From positions 613,001 to 677,000 of the forward strand of contig NZ_CP018799.1 of the NCBI RefSeq assembly GCF_002795805.1: 64,000 nucleotides of DNA, given 5' to 3'. Below the pieces are notes generated by a model that made no database searches, was not told the DNA's origin, and saw only the letters and a program-made list of their open reading frames with translations. Within the stretch, counting starts at the first letter, position 1. Each line of letters begins with the position of its first letter. The stretch is from Mariprofundus aestuarium. Its GTDB lineage: Bacteria > Pseudomonadota > Zetaproteobacteria > Mariprofundales > Mariprofundaceae. Of the stretch, positions 44,819 to 54,069 are shown one piece after another. The position numbers and the translations under genes were made by a program.

Positions 44819-47470
44819 ATGAGGCGATTTTTTACACTTTTTATTCTTTTGTTGATGCCGCTGGGGTGGGCGTTTTCTGTTTCTGCCCATGAGGATGACC
44901 TTGAGACTGTCGGGTTACACCTGAAATGGAAGCACCAGTTCCAGTTTGCCGGTTATTATGCGGCCATTGAGAAGGGCTATTATGCCGATGAAGGGCTGAG
45001 CGTTGAACTCATTGAGGGTGGCCCTGACAAGAATCCGGTCAGGGAATTGCTGGAAGGGCATGCTCAATATGCCGTCGGTAATGCCAGTGCCCTTCTAGAC
45101 AGGGCTGAGGGCAATCCAGTCGTTGTTCTGGCCTCTGTTTTTCAACACACAGCGCAGGTGATCTATACGCGTCCTGATATCAACTCCCCTGAAGAGTTGC
45201 GGGGCAAGCGGATTGTTATGCTTCAAGACGGACGGCGTGAGCTTGAGGCTTTTGCACTACTGAAAAAGTTTGATATCAACAAAGCGGATTTTGTTCTCCG
45301 GCCAGATGGGACTCCTGAAGACCTTGTTTCCGGCAAGGTAGATGCATGGCCCGGTTATAGCAGTAATGAGGCTTATCAGTTTAAGCAGAACAGGGTGGGC
45401 TATCGAATGTTCAGGCCTCAGGACTATGGTCTAGATATTTACGGCGATACGCTGCTGACAACGGAAATGGAGCTGCAGGAGAACCCGCAGCGCGCAGATG
45501 CTTTCCATCGCGCAACGATCAAGGGATGGGAGTATGCCCTGAATCATGTCGATGAAATGATTGAACTGATCAAGACGAAATATGACAGCCAGCAGAAGTC
45601 GCGTGATTACCTGAAATTTGAGGCTGATGTCATTGGCGACCTGATGATTCCGAATGTCATCCCGATTGGCCTTTCAAATTTGAAACGCTGGCAGCGAATT
45701 GCCACTGAATTTGAAGCGTTGGGTTACCCCGTGGGTCAGGTGGAGTGGAAGATGTTTATCTACCAGCCCAAGCCAACATTGGCGCACCTTCTTGATCACC
45801 ATGTCTACCCCTATCGTTATTGGATTGGTATGGCGCTACTTATCACCCTAGTTCTTACCCTCTATGCATTCAACCGGCAACTGCTCCGTGGTATTTCAAG
45901 TCGTACGGCGGAGCTGGAGGCGCTCTCAGTCGAGTACAGGGATATCCTCGATCAAATGCAGGATACCTACTATCGCGTCGACACCGAGGGTAAGTTGCTC
46001 TGGGTATCAGCCTCTGTTAAAAATCACTTGGGCTATGATCGGGAGTCGCTGGTTGGGAATTATTCTACGGGGCTTTATTTTGAAAAAGATGGACGTAAGA
46101 AGCACCTGCAGGCTATTGCCGAAAGTGGCGGAAAAGTCGAACACTATGAGCTCTGCCTGAGGCACAAGGATGGAACTCCCTTCTGGACAGAATCCAACTC
46201 CCAGTATGTGTTTGATGAGAACCGAAAAGTCATCGGCGTAGAGGGGAATCTTCGTGATATCAATGCGCGCAAGCAGGCACAACTGGAGAACGAGGAGCTG
46301 ACGAGCCAGCTGCAGCAGGCGCAGAAGATGGAGAGTATCGGTGTGCTGGCCGGGGGGATTGCGCATGATTTTAACAACCTTTTGGCGGCAGTAATGGGTA
46401 ATGCCGAGCTAGCCTTGCTGGATGCGCCCGAGCATGGCGAGATGCGCCATTTCCTAGCGCAGATATTCAAGGCTTCGAGGAAGGGCGCTGATTTGGTGCG
46501 TCAGTTGCTCGCCTATTCGGGGCAGGGGCGATTTGCGATGGGAGAGCAGAACCTCAACACATTGATTGCTGAGGTTTCAGATCTTCTCGGTACGGTGATC
46601 GGCAAAAAAATTCAATTGGAGATGGAACTGGAGGATGGGCTTGCAAACATCAACGGTGATAAGAATCAGCTTACCCAGATGCTTATGAACCTGATGACCA
46701 ATGCCGCCGAATCCATGAGTGGTAGCCCCGGCACCATCAGTCTGCATACAGGTAGCGTGAACCTGACCCAGTCGGATTTCGCTCGTATGTATCTTAACGA
46801 TGACCTGCAGGATGGGGCGTTTGTATTTATTGAAGTGCGGGATAGTGGCTGTGGAATGGACAGACACACGCAGAAGCGGATTTTTGACCCCTTCTTTACC
46901 ACCAAGGAGACCGGAAGCGGCCTTGGGCTGGCCGCTCTACTCGGCATTGTCCGCAGCCATGGCGGTGCTCTGACGCTTGATAGTGAGCCGGGGCGTGGTT
47001 CCTGCTTTACAATTTACCTTCCAGCCCTTGAAAGCACTGTTTATAAACCTGCTGAAACAGCACTCATCCAGCCCGAATCCCTAAAGGGTTTATCCGGTGT
47101 TGTATTGCTGGTGGATGATGAGGCGCAGGTACGCGATGTAGCCACCCGTATTCTGGAGCGGGAAGGGATGTCTGTGATCAGTGCTGCTGATGGGAAGGAG
47201 GGGCTGGCCCTGTTCCGTAAGCATGCCGATGAGATTAGCTTGGTACTGCTTGATCTGACCATGCCGATCATGGATGGGGAGCAGGCATTTCGCCTGATGC
47301 ATGCGTATCGACCGGAGATTCCGGTTCTTCTCAGTAGTGGCTTCTCGGAATCCCAGGCTGCTACAGACCTGAGCCAGCAGGGGCTGGCAGGCTTTGTAAG
47401 GAAACCCTATACCCGAAATACATTGTTACAGGCCGTTATCGAATCTGGCGAGATCTCAAAGGCTTCCTGA
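44819..47470 (+). CDS. NMT1/THI5-domain hybrid sensor histidine kinase
   Basis: Membrane sensor of 883 aa that fuses a transporter-type binding protein to a phosphorelay. A signal/anchor (about 1-24) precedes an NMT1/THI5-like periplasmic domain (about 28-310) with KWKHQFQFAGYYAA and EKGYYADEGL. A membrane helix follows near 338-358, then a PAS domain (about 375-500), a kinase (GGIAHDFNNLL near 515, GSGLGLAALLG) and a C-terminal receiver (LVDDEAQVRDVA near 763, LLDLTMPIMDG). The ATG at 44819 gives a proper signal sequence; an upstream in-frame ATG does not. It may sense a pyrimidine- or thiamine-like ligand, but that is only a guess from the domain. Confidence 0.92.
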   Translation: MRRFFTLFILLLMPLGWAFSVSAHEDDLETVGLHLKWKHQFQFAGYYAAIEKGYYADEGLSVELIEGGPDKNPVRELLEGHAQYAVGNASALLDRAEGNPVVVLASVFQHTAQVIYTRPDINSPEELRGKRIVMLQDGRRELEAFALLKKFDINKADFVLRPDGTPEDLVSGKVDAWPGYSSNEAYQFKQNRVGYRMFRPQDYGLDIYGDTLLTTEMELQENPQRADAFHRATIKGWEYALNHVDEMIELIKTKYDSQQKSRDYLKFEADVIGDLMIPNVIPIGLSNLKRWQRIATEFEALGYPVGQVEWKMFIYQPKPTLAHLLDHHVYPYRYWIGMALLITLVLTLYAFNRQLLRGISSRTAELEALSVEYRDILDQMQDTYYRVDTEGKLLWVSASVKNHLGYDRESLVGNYSTGLYFEKDGRKKHLQAIAESGGKVEHYELCLRHKDGTPFWTESNSQYVFDENRKVIGVEGNLRDINARKQAQLENEELTSQLQQAQKMESIGVLAGGIAHDFNNLLAAVMGNAELALLDAPEHGEMRHFLAQIFKASRKGADLVRQLLAYSGQGRFAMGEQNLNTLIAEVSDLLGTVIGKKIQLEMELEDGLANINGDKNQLTQMLMNLMTNAAESMSGSPGTISLHTGSVNLTQSDFARMYLNDDLQDGAFVFIEVRDSGCGMDRHTQKRIFDPFFTTKETGSGLGLAALLGIVRSHGGALTLDSEPGRGSCFTIYLPALESTVYKPAETALIQPESLKGLSGVVLLVDDEAQVRDVATRILEREGMSVISAADGKEGLALFRKHADEISLVLLDLTMPIMDGEQAFRLMHAYRPEIPVLLSSGFSESQAATDLSQQGLAGFVRKPYTRNTLLQAVIESGEISKAS

Positions 47471-47473
47471 GGC

Positions 47474-47499
47474 TTGGATTTTCCACATTAAAACCCCAT
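47474..47499 (+). promoter_or_regulatory. Sigma-32-type heat-shock promoter of clpB
   Basis: TTGGAT, a 14-nt spacer, then CCCCAT, 40 nt before the clpB ATG. The -10 is perfect, the -35 is one or two bases off, and the spacer equals that of the groESL promoter in this window. Confidence 0.7.
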
Positions 47500-47539
47500 A
47501 GACCCATTGATAAGATCTGTTACGAGCAGGAGTTGATTC

Positions 47540-50140
47540 ATGGATATGAACAGGATGACGCAAAAAGTAAGCGAGGCTATCGCATCAGCGCAGACACTGG
47601 CTACCCGCCTGTCGCACCAGGAGGTCGATGGTGAACACCTGCTGGCTGAGCTGCTGGCGCAAGCTGATGGCCTGGCCCCACGGTTGATCGAGAAGTGTGG
47701 CCTCTCCATTGATGTCATCAAAGCAAAGGTTGAGAAGTCGCTCTCAAAACGGCCAAAGGTGACGCTTGGTTCTACGCAGGCCAACACCCTCTATATCACC
47801 CCGCGTCTTCAGCAGCTCTTTATCCATGCCGAGAGTGAAGCGAAACAGCTTCAGGATGATTATATCTCGGTCGAACATCTGCTGCTCGCTTTTATCGCAG
47901 AGGGTGATGCAACAGATGCTGGCAAGGCATTTAGGGAGGTTGGCATTACCCGTGATGCTTTCATGCAGGCACTGGAGAAGGTGCGTGGCCATCAGCGGGT
48001 CACCAGCGATGCTCCTGAATCACAGTACGAAGCCCTGAAGAAATATGGTGTCGACTTAGTTGAGATGGCCAAGCGCGGCAAGCTTGATCCGGTGATCGGC
48101 CGTGATACGGAGATTCGTTCTGTGATCCGTATCCTTTCCCGCAAAACCAAAAATAACCCGGTACTGATCGGCGAACCCGGCGTCGGTAAAACTGCAATTG
48201 CCGAGGGGCTTGCTCAGCGTATCGTTTCCGGAGATGTGCCGGAAGGGCTGAAGGATCGCAACCTCTTCTCACTCGATATGGCCGCGCTGATGGCCGGTGC
48301 GAAATACCGTGGTGAGTTCGAGGAGCGCTTAAAGGCGGTACTCAAAGAGATCAAGGAGTCGGAAGGGCGTACGCTGCTCTTTATCGACGAGCTGCATACG
48401 ATTGTTGGTGCAGGTAAAACCGAGGGTAGTTCTGATGCTGGCAATATGCTCAAGCCGATGCTGGCGCGCGGTGAGCTGCACTGTATAGGTGCGACCACAC
48501 TGGATGAATACCGCCGCTATATTGAAAAGGATGCAGCCCTTGAGCGGCGTTTCCAGCCGATCATTGTCGATGCTCCCAATGTCGAGGATACCATCTCAAT
48601 CCTGAGGGGGTTGCGCGAACGATTCGAACTTCATCACGGTGTACACATCGCGGATGCTTCACTGGTGGCGGCGGCCACCCTCTCCGATCGCTATATATCT
48701 GATCGTTTCCTGCCCGATAAGGCGATTGATCTGGTCGATGAGGCGTGCGCTTCGATTCGTACCGAGATGGACTCAATGCCGGCCGAGCTGGATGAGATCA
48801 CCCGCAAGACAATGCGCCTAGAGATTGAGGAAACGGCACTCAAAAAAGAGAAGGATGCTTCAAGCCAGGAGCGATTGAAGAGCCTGCGCAAGGAGCTGGC
48901 CAATCTACAGGATAGGCGCGATGTGATGCGGTCGCAGTGGGAGAAGGAGAAGGGGGCGATCAGTCTGGTCCAGTCATTGCGTGAGAAGATCGAGAAAACC
49001 CGACTGGAGATCGAAGCTGCCGAGCGCAGGTATGAGCTGGAGAAGGTGGCTACACTGCGCTACGGCACCTTGCCTGACCTGGAGAAGGAGCTGGCAGAAG
49101 TGGAGCAGCAGGCCAGCGCTCATCGCAGTATACTGCGCGAGGAGGTGAGCGAGGAGGAGATTGCCGAAGTGGTGGCGCGCTGGACCGGCATTCCGGTAAC
49201 GCGCCTGCTGGAAGGTGAACGCGAAAAACTTCTCAAGCTCGAGTCGGTTCTGCATGAGCGGGTGATCGGGCAGGACGAGGCGGTGAAGGCTGTAGCTGAT
49301 GCAGTGCTGCGTGCACGCGCCGGCATCCGTGATCGCCATCGCCCGATTGGATCGTTTCTTTTCCTAGGCCCTACCGGTGTCGGTAAAACCGAGCTTGCGC
49401 GCACCCTTGCCCGCTCCCTGTTTGATGCCGAGGAGAATATGGTGCGTATCGACATGTCCGAATATATGGAGAAGCATACCGTCTCAAGGCTGGTCGGAGC
49501 GCCTCCGGGGTATGTCGGTTTTGAAGAGGGCGGGCAGCTGACCGAAGCGGTACGGCGCAAACCCTACTGCGTACTGCTACTCGATGAAGTGGAGAAGGCG
49601 CATCCGGATGTGTTCAACATCCTGTTGCAACTGCTTGATGACGGCCGACTGACCGACAGTCACGGGCGTACCGTCAATTTCCAGAATACAATTATTATTA
49701 TGACCAGCAATATCGGGTCGGAATACCTGCTTGATGGTATTGATCTCCATGGTGTGATCAGTGATTCGGCCCGGGCGCAGGTGATGGCAGCACTGCGTGG
49801 CCACTTCCGCCCCGAGTTTCTTAACCGGGTGGATGATACGGTCCTCTTTCAGCCGCTTAGCGAAGCAGCGATTGCCGAGGTGGTGGCGCTGTTCCTTTCT
49901 GAACTGCAGGCACGCCTGCATGACCAGCAGATTACACTTGAGGTAACAAAAGCTGCTACAGCATGGCTGGTCAGTGAGGGTTATGATCCCGTCTACGGCG
50001 CACGGCCACTGAAACGCTTTATCCAGCAGCACCTGGAGACACCAGTGGCACGGCTGCTGATCGCGGGTGAGGTGCTGCCCGGCGGCAGCATCACGGTTGA
50101 TGTGGATGGCGGCGTATTAACCGTGAAAAACAGGCCTTAG
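47540..50140 (+). CDS. clpB: Disaggregase ClpB
   Basis: Hexameric Hsp100 ATPase that, with DnaK, rescues aggregated proteins. The N-terminal Clp-N repeats (about 1-145), the first AAA domain (Walker A GEPGVGKT near 211), a coiled-coil middle domain (about 410-530) and the second AAA domain (Walker [10 protein letters not shown] near 610) complete 866 aa, as in E. coli ClpB (857). AGGAG precedes the ATG. Only 69 nt separate it from the preceding kinase gene, and these contain a sigma-32-type promoter. Confidence 0.98.
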   Translation: MDMNRMTQKVSEAIASAQTLATRLSHQEVDGEHLLAELLAQADGLAPRLIEKCGLSIDVIKAKVEKSLSKRPKVTLGSTQANTLYITPRLQQLFIHAESEAKQLQDDYISVEHLLLAFIAEGDATDAGKAFREVGITRDAFMQALEKVRGHQRVTSDAPESQYEALKKYGVDLVEMAKRGKLDPVIGRDTEIRSVIRILSRKTKNNPVLIGEPGVGKTAIAEGLAQRIVSGDVPEGLKDRNLFSLDMAALMAGAKYRGEFEERLKAVLKEIKESEGRTLLFIDELHTIVGAGKTEGSSDAGNMLKPMLARGELHCIGATTLDEYRRYIEKDAALERRFQPIIVDAPNVEDTISILRGLRERFELHHGVHIADASLVAAATLSDRYISDRFLPDKAIDLVDEACASIRTEMDSMPAELDEITRKTMRLEIEETALKKEKDASSQERLKSLRKELANLQDRRDVMRSQWEKEKGAISLVQSLREKIEKTRLEIEAAERRYELEKVATLRYGTLPDLEKELAEVEQQASAHRSILREEVSEEEIAEVVARWTGIPVTRLLEGEREKLLKLESVLHERVIGQDEAVKAVADAVLRARAGIRDRHRPIGSFLFLGPTGVGKTELARTLARSLFDAEENMVRIDMSEYMEKHTVSRLVGAPPGYVGFEEGGQLTEAVRRKPYCVLLLDEVEKAHPDVFNILLQLLDDGRLTDSHGRTVNFQNTIIIMTSNIGSEYLLDGIDLHGVISDSARAQVMAALRGHFRPEFLNRVDDTVLFQPLSEAAIAEVVALFLSELQARLHDQQITLEVTKAATAWLVSEGYDPVYGARPLKRFIQQHLETPVARLLIAGEVLPGGSITVDVDGGVLTVKNRP

Positions 50141-50170
50141 AACTAAAAAGTAAACCAGAGAAAAACGGGT

Positions 50171-50193
50171 TCCCCCCTAAGGGGGATTCTTTT
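50171..50193 (+). terminator. Intrinsic terminator of clpB
   Basis: TCCCCC-CTAA-GGGGGA followed by TTCTTTT, 30 nt after the stop. Confidence 0.7.
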
Positions 50194-50224
50194 CCACTGC
50201 CCTTCGTTCTTGTCAAGCTTAGGG

Positions 50225-50253
50225 TTGACACCATGAGGCGGCATGCGTAGCAA
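50225..50253 (+). promoter_or_regulatory. Candidate promoter of the cytochrome c gene
   Basis: Perfect -35 TTGACA (50225-50230), 17-nt spacer and weak -10 TAGCAA. It lies 32 nt before the cytochrome ATG and its strong ribosome site. Confidence 0.4.
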
Positions 50254-50284
50254 GTCATCTCCAAATTCGAGAGGAGGATTTATC

Positions 50285-50653
50285 ATGAAAAAAGCACTAA
50301 TGATCGCAGCTGCAGCTGCATTCGTAATGGGCGGCATGGCAGCTACTGCTGATGCAAGCGCTCTGGGCAAGTGTAAAGCTTGTCACAAACTGGATTCTGC
50401 TGACAAAAAAGTTGGCCCAGGCCTGAAAGGCATTGCTGGCAAGACTCAGGGTTCTTTGGAAGGCTTCAAGTATGGTTCATACCTGAAAGCCCAGAACGCT
50501 GCTGGCGCAGTATGGGACGACGCAGCTCTGGAAGCATGGGTATGTGGTTCTAAAGACGTTGCCAAGGCTGCACACGGCAAGTCCAAGATGCCTAACCAGA
50601 AAGTATGTGGTGATGATGCCAAGGCTGCTGTTGCTGAGCTGAAAGCTCTGTAA
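50285..50653 (+). CDS. Small periplasmic cytochrome c
   Basis: Mono-heme class I cytochrome c, 122 aa with signal peptide (cleavage after ATADA near residue 24). The heme site is CKACH, directly after the signal, and the axial methionine is probably the one in KSKMPNQ. Two further cysteines (WVCGS and KVCGD) may form a disulfide. GAGGAGG lies before the ATG. Codons are strongly biased to GCT/GCA, CTG and AAA, as in groEL, which suggests high expression. A soluble electron carrier in the main respiratory path is the likely role; in an iron oxidiser it could take electrons from the outer membrane. Closed by its own terminator. Confidence 0.9.
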   Translation: MKKALMIAAAAAFVMGGMAATADASALGKCKACHKLDSADKKVGPGLKGIAGKTQGSLEGFKYGSYLKAQNAAGAVWDDAALEAWVCGSKDVAKAAHGKSKMPNQKVCGDDAKAAVAELKAL

Positions 50654-50674
50654 GAAGGTTTAAACCTGATTGAG

Positions 50675-50705
50675 GCGGTCCATGGAAACATGGGCCGCTT
50701 TTTTT
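50675..50705 (+). terminator. Intrinsic terminator of the cytochrome c gene
   Basis: GCGGTCCATG-GAAA-CATGGGCCGC with seven T; a GAAA tetraloop closes the stem. Confidence 0.9.
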
Positions 50706-50740
50706 GTGTCTGTTGATGAATCAAGCCGGGAATAAAAAAA

Positions 50741-50814
50741 GACCGGACGCCTTTCTGAGGGGGGAGGGGAGTGAAAGGCGCCCGGTCCGTGCTTCCGAAG
50801 GTATGGAGAAGCAC
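50741..50814 (-). ncRNA. Two-hairpin element with C-rich loop (copy B)
   Basis: On the minus strand: a perfect 7-bp hairpin (GTGCTTC / GAAGCAC, 12-nt loop), then a 15-bp stem (50741-50755 with 50773-50787) with a 17-nt loop ACTCCCCTCCCCCCTCA, then TTTTTTT. The only imperfect pair is G-U on the minus strand and A-C on the plus strand. It lies downstream of the lipoprotein gene and can serve as its terminator. Architecture, orientation and C-rich loop match the element at 33501-33563. Confidence 0.5.
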
Positions 50815-50946
50815 TTCTTTCTGTAGTTTTTATCCAGCAAATCCTATGCCAATACGATTATAGACCAGTTCATGCCGAATGGATAGGTATAGGCCGAAAC
50901 TGTGCCAAAATTACAGGCAGCAGCTATTTACGAATTGGGCTGTGGA

Positions 50947-51435
50947 TTAATAGCTTTTCGGATTTGAGAGTGATTTAATGATCGGCTTTGCATAGCCCAT
51001 CTTCCCCAACTCTTTGTGGGCAACCTCTTTTTCAATCGCATCAACAAAATTGATATCTGCGGCGAACAGTTTACAGATGCGGTGATACTTGATGTAGTAG
51101 GTTTGTCCTGCCTCGAACTCAAAAATCTCTTTTCCCTGGTCGAATTGCGTATAGCGGGTCAGCATATTCTTGACTTCGATGATATACAGGCCGGGTTTTG
51201 CAAGAACGGAGCTGTAGGCACCGTTACCGAGAATGACGACATCTTCGCCGTTCGCCAGGAAATAGAGTGGGTCGGTCAGGTTGCAGAGATCGGCTGGCCG
51301 GTAAATGACAACCAGTGCCTTGCTCTGATCAGTCAGCTCTACAGGTTGAAACTTCGCCCCGAGTGAGACGCAGCCTGCACTCAACAGGATGAGGCCGATG
51401 GTAATGGCTCTGGATATGGAGCGAACACCTTTCAT
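50947..51435 (-). CDS. Lipoprotein (DUF2846-like)
   Basis: Predicted lipoprotein of 162 aa. The lipobox is LLSAGC near residue 22, so the mature protein starts at that cysteine. The rest is a beta-rich domain with ALVVIYRP and ETYYIKY-like (QTYYIKYHR) features reminiscent of DUF2846. ATG at 51435 has GGAGG 12 nt upstream; a TTG at 51471 that overlaps the ligase stop is an alternative. Last gene of the large minus-strand operon by position, but perhaps not part of its function. Confidence 0.75.
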   Translation of the reverse strand: MKGVRSISRAITIGLILLSAGCVSLGAKFQPVELTDQSKALVVIYRPADLCNLTDPLYFLANGEDVVILGNGAYSSVLAKPGLYIIEVKNMLTRYTQFDQGKEIFEFEAGQTYYIKYHRICKLFAADINFVDAIEKEVAHKELGKMGYAKPIIKSLSNPKSY

Positions 51436-51463
51436 ATTACGCAATATCCTCCACGTTTCATGT

Positions 51464-53152
51464 TTATTCAAGCGATTCCATCATGATCTCGCGCATGCGG
51501 AACTTTTGCAGTTTACCTGTAATAGTTACCGGGAACGCATCCACAAAGCGGATATGGTGTGGCACCTTGAAGTGGGCGAGCCTCTCCCGGCAGAATTCGC
51601 GTAGCTCATTCTCATTCAATGTTTGACCATCATGCAGCTCGATCCAGGCGGCAATCTCTTCACCATAATAGTCATCAGGAATCCCGAACACTGCCACTTC
51701 AGCTACCTTCGGATGAGAATAGATGACATCCTCGATTTCGCGCGGATAGATGTTTTCACCTCCCCGTATAATCATCTCCTTCAGACGTCCGGTGATACGC
51801 AGGTAACCATCCGCATCCATGAGACCGAGATCACCGGAGTGCAGCCAGCCTGCAGCATCGATGGCTGCGGCGGTGGCTTCTTTATCGCCGAAATATCCCT
51901 TCATAATATGGTAACCACGAAAACAGATCTCCCCAACTGTATTGATCGGTTGCGTTGCACCGTTTTGAGTATCGATAACTTTCACCTCCTGATGTGGAAG
52001 ATTGCTGCCCACCGTTTCGATGCGGCGCTCGAAGTTGTCCTCGCGCCGGGTTAGGTGGGTTAGCGGTGAAGCCTCGGTCTGTCCGTAACCGATCAGGATT
52101 TCACTGCAGTGCATCTCTTCGATCACCCGCCGCATCAGCACTGGCGGACAGGGGGCTCCGGCCATAATGCCTGTGCGAAGGCTGCTGAGGTTAAAGCTTT
52201 TGAATTGCGGGTGCTCCAGTTCAGCGATAAACATGGTTGGCACACCGTGCAGGGCTGTGCAGTGCTCTTGATCAATGGCTTTAAGAACCAGCCCTGCATC
52301 AAAGTGTTCACACGGAATCACGGCGCATGCGCCGACACTGAGGCAGAGAAGGTTAGCCAGTACCATGCCGAAGCAGTGGTAGAAGGGCACAGGAATAGCC
52401 AGACGATCGCATTCGGTGAAATGCATGGCAAGGGCTGAGCACCATGCGTTGTTGAGGATGTTGTGGTGGGTGAGGATCACCGCCTTTGGAAAGCCGGTCG
52501 TGCCTGAGGTGTACTGGATATTGATCGGGTCATCGATATCGAGTGTGGCAGTGATTGCATCAAGCTGCCCTGAGTTGATGGAGTCAGCTGCAGTGATCAC
52601 CTCCTGCCAAGTGGTGAAACCGGAATAGGGGTGCCCAGTATTTTCAGGTGAACTGGGCTCATAGAGCACAACACGCTTGAGGTCTGGGAATTGGCTGCTG
52701 GTCAATCTGTTTGCGGGCATCGCTTTCAGCTCAGGAATGAGTTCAACCAGCATGGTCACGTAATCGCTCTTCCTGAAGGCCGGTATGGTGAAGATGGCAG
52801 AAAGGTCGGAGCGCTCAATAGCATAGGCGAGCTCTTTTGAACGGTAGGCCGGATTAATGTTAACCAGCACTGCCCCGATACGGGTAGTGGCAATCTGCAA
52901 TAGCAGCCACTCAATATTGTTGGTCGCCCAGATGCCCACCCGATCGCCGCGTTTTATCCCGATACTGACCAGACCGCAGGCCAGACGGTCACTCTCCTCT
53001 TTTAGCCCTGCATAGCTCAAACGCCTGTTCTGGGGGAGTGATACCACTGCTTCACGGTCACCGAAGCGGGCGACGATGCTGGCAAAGTGTTCTGGGATCG
53101 TTACCCCGAGCAGTGGAACCTCTCCTCCGCGATGCAGGTAACTGTGTTTCAT
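51464..53152 (-). CDS. AMP-forming acyl-CoA ligase
   Basis: Activates a carboxylic acid to its CoA thioester through an acyl-adenylate. ANL-superfamily motifs are intact: IQYTSGTTGFPKAVILTHHN (P-loop, near 197), GYGQTEASP, SGDLGLMDADGYLRITGR and the catalytic lysine near the end in TITGKLQKFRMRE. Length 562 aa matches medium-chain FadK/AcsF-type enzymes. It overlaps the beta subunit gene of the 2-oxoacid oxidoreductase by 4 nt, suggesting that its product or substrate is shared with that enzyme. Chain length cannot be told. Confidence 0.92.
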   Translation of the reverse strand: MKHSYLHRGGEVPLLGVTIPEHFASIVARFGDREAVVSLPQNRRLSYAGLKEESDRLACGLVSIGIKRGDRVGIWATNNIEWLLLQIATTRIGAVLVNINPAYRSKELAYAIERSDLSAIFTIPAFRKSDYVTMLVELIPELKAMPANRLTSSQFPDLKRVVLYEPSSPENTGHPYSGFTTWQEVITAADSINSGQLDAITATLDIDDPINIQYTSGTTGFPKAVILTHHNILNNAWCSALAMHFTECDRLAIPVPFYHCFGMVLANLLCLSVGACAVIPCEHFDAGLVLKAIDQEHCTALHGVPTMFIAELEHPQFKSFNLSSLRTGIMAGAPCPPVLMRRVIEEMHCSEILIGYGQTEASPLTHLTRREDNFERRIETVGSNLPHQEVKVIDTQNGATQPINTVGEICFRGYHIMKGYFGDKEATAAAIDAAGWLHSGDLGLMDADGYLRITGRLKEMIIRGGENIYPREIEDVIYSHPKVAEVAVFGIPDDYYGEEIAAWIELHDGQTLNENELREFCRERLAHFKVPHHIRFVDAFPVTITGKLQKFRMREIMMESLE

Positions 53153-54069
53153 TCGACTTGTTCCCAGTAGCGGTCGATGCGCTGCTGGATCTCATTCAGG
53201 GTGCTCTCATGGCGTGAAGGGTTGAAGAGGTGGGCAAAGCGGCCCTGTCGTTTCAGGTACTCCTCTACCGGCAGCCGTTTACGTGGCACCTTCGTGTGTA
53301 TCACCTTGCCGTCGACATACTCCTTTAGCGGCCAGACACCCGTTTTCACAGCCAGCTCGCCGATCTCCACACTCTCCTTTGGATCAAATCCCCAGCCGGT
53401 CGGGCAGGGTGAGAGGGCAGTGATCATCTTCGGCCCCTTAAACTGCATGGCCTTGTCGATTTTGCGCGCCAGATCCAGCGGCTCTGCCCCGATTACGGTG
53501 GCTGCATAGGCAGGGTGGCCAGCAATCCAGATATCGAAAATCGACTTCTTGTAACCCGGATAACCGCGAGGACCGGTGCTTGTGGAGGTTTTTGCCCCGT
53601 GCGGTGTGGCTTCTGAATATTGCTGGCCAGTATTGCCGTAACCCTCGTTATCGTAGCAGAGGTAGATAAAGTCGAGGCCACGCTCAATTGCGCCTGATGT
53701 GGCTGAAAGTCCCATGCCGTAGGCGCTGCCATCACCGGTCAGTACCACGGTCGTGAGATTTTCACTCGGTTCAATACGTCCCTGCTCCAGCAGGATATCG
53801 AGCGCATCACGCACCCCCTGAGCGCCGGCAGGGGCACTGGCCATGGCAGTGTAGAGCCATGAACCGCGAAATGGAGTGAAGGGGTAGATTGAGAGCAGTG
53901 TCATGCAGCCTGCCGCGTTGATGAATACCGTCTTCTCTCCGAGAACTTCGTAGAGTTGGTGGATCACCTCCAGCCCTCCGCAGCCGGCGCAGGCAGGGGT
54001 GCCACTGCCGAAGATGTGGGTGGAGGGAATATCCTTCAGATGGCGGAATCGTTGATCACTCACGCTCAC
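53149..54069 (-). CDS. 2-oxoacid:ferredoxin oxidoreductase, beta subunit
   Basis: Thiamine-diphosphate subunit of a pyruvate/2-oxoacid:ferredoxin oxidoreductase, 306 aa. The TPP motif is GDGSAYGMGLSAT...YLCYDNEGYGNTGQQ near residues 112-150. CAGCGG near residue 29 and another conserved cysteine (AAGCMT) are consistent with a [4Fe-4S] site. Overlaps the alpha gene by 14 nt and the ligase gene by 4 nt. Which 2-oxoacid it uses is not set by sequence alone. Confidence 0.92.
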   Translation of the reverse strand: MSVSDQRFRHLKDIPSTHIFGSGTPACAGCGGLEVIHQLYEVLGEKTVFINAAGCMTLLSIYPFTPFRGSWLYTAMASAPAGAQGVRDALDILLEQGRIEPSENLTTVVLTGDGSAYGMGLSATSGAIERGLDFIYLCYDNEGYGNTGQQYSEATPHGAKTSTSTGPRGYPGYKKSIFDIWIAGHPAYAATVIGAEPLDLARKIDKAMQFKGPKMITALSPCPTGWGFDPKESVEIGELAVKTGVWPLKEYVDGKVIHTKVPRKRLPVEEYLKRQGRFAHLFNPSRHESTLNEIQQRIDRYWEQVE

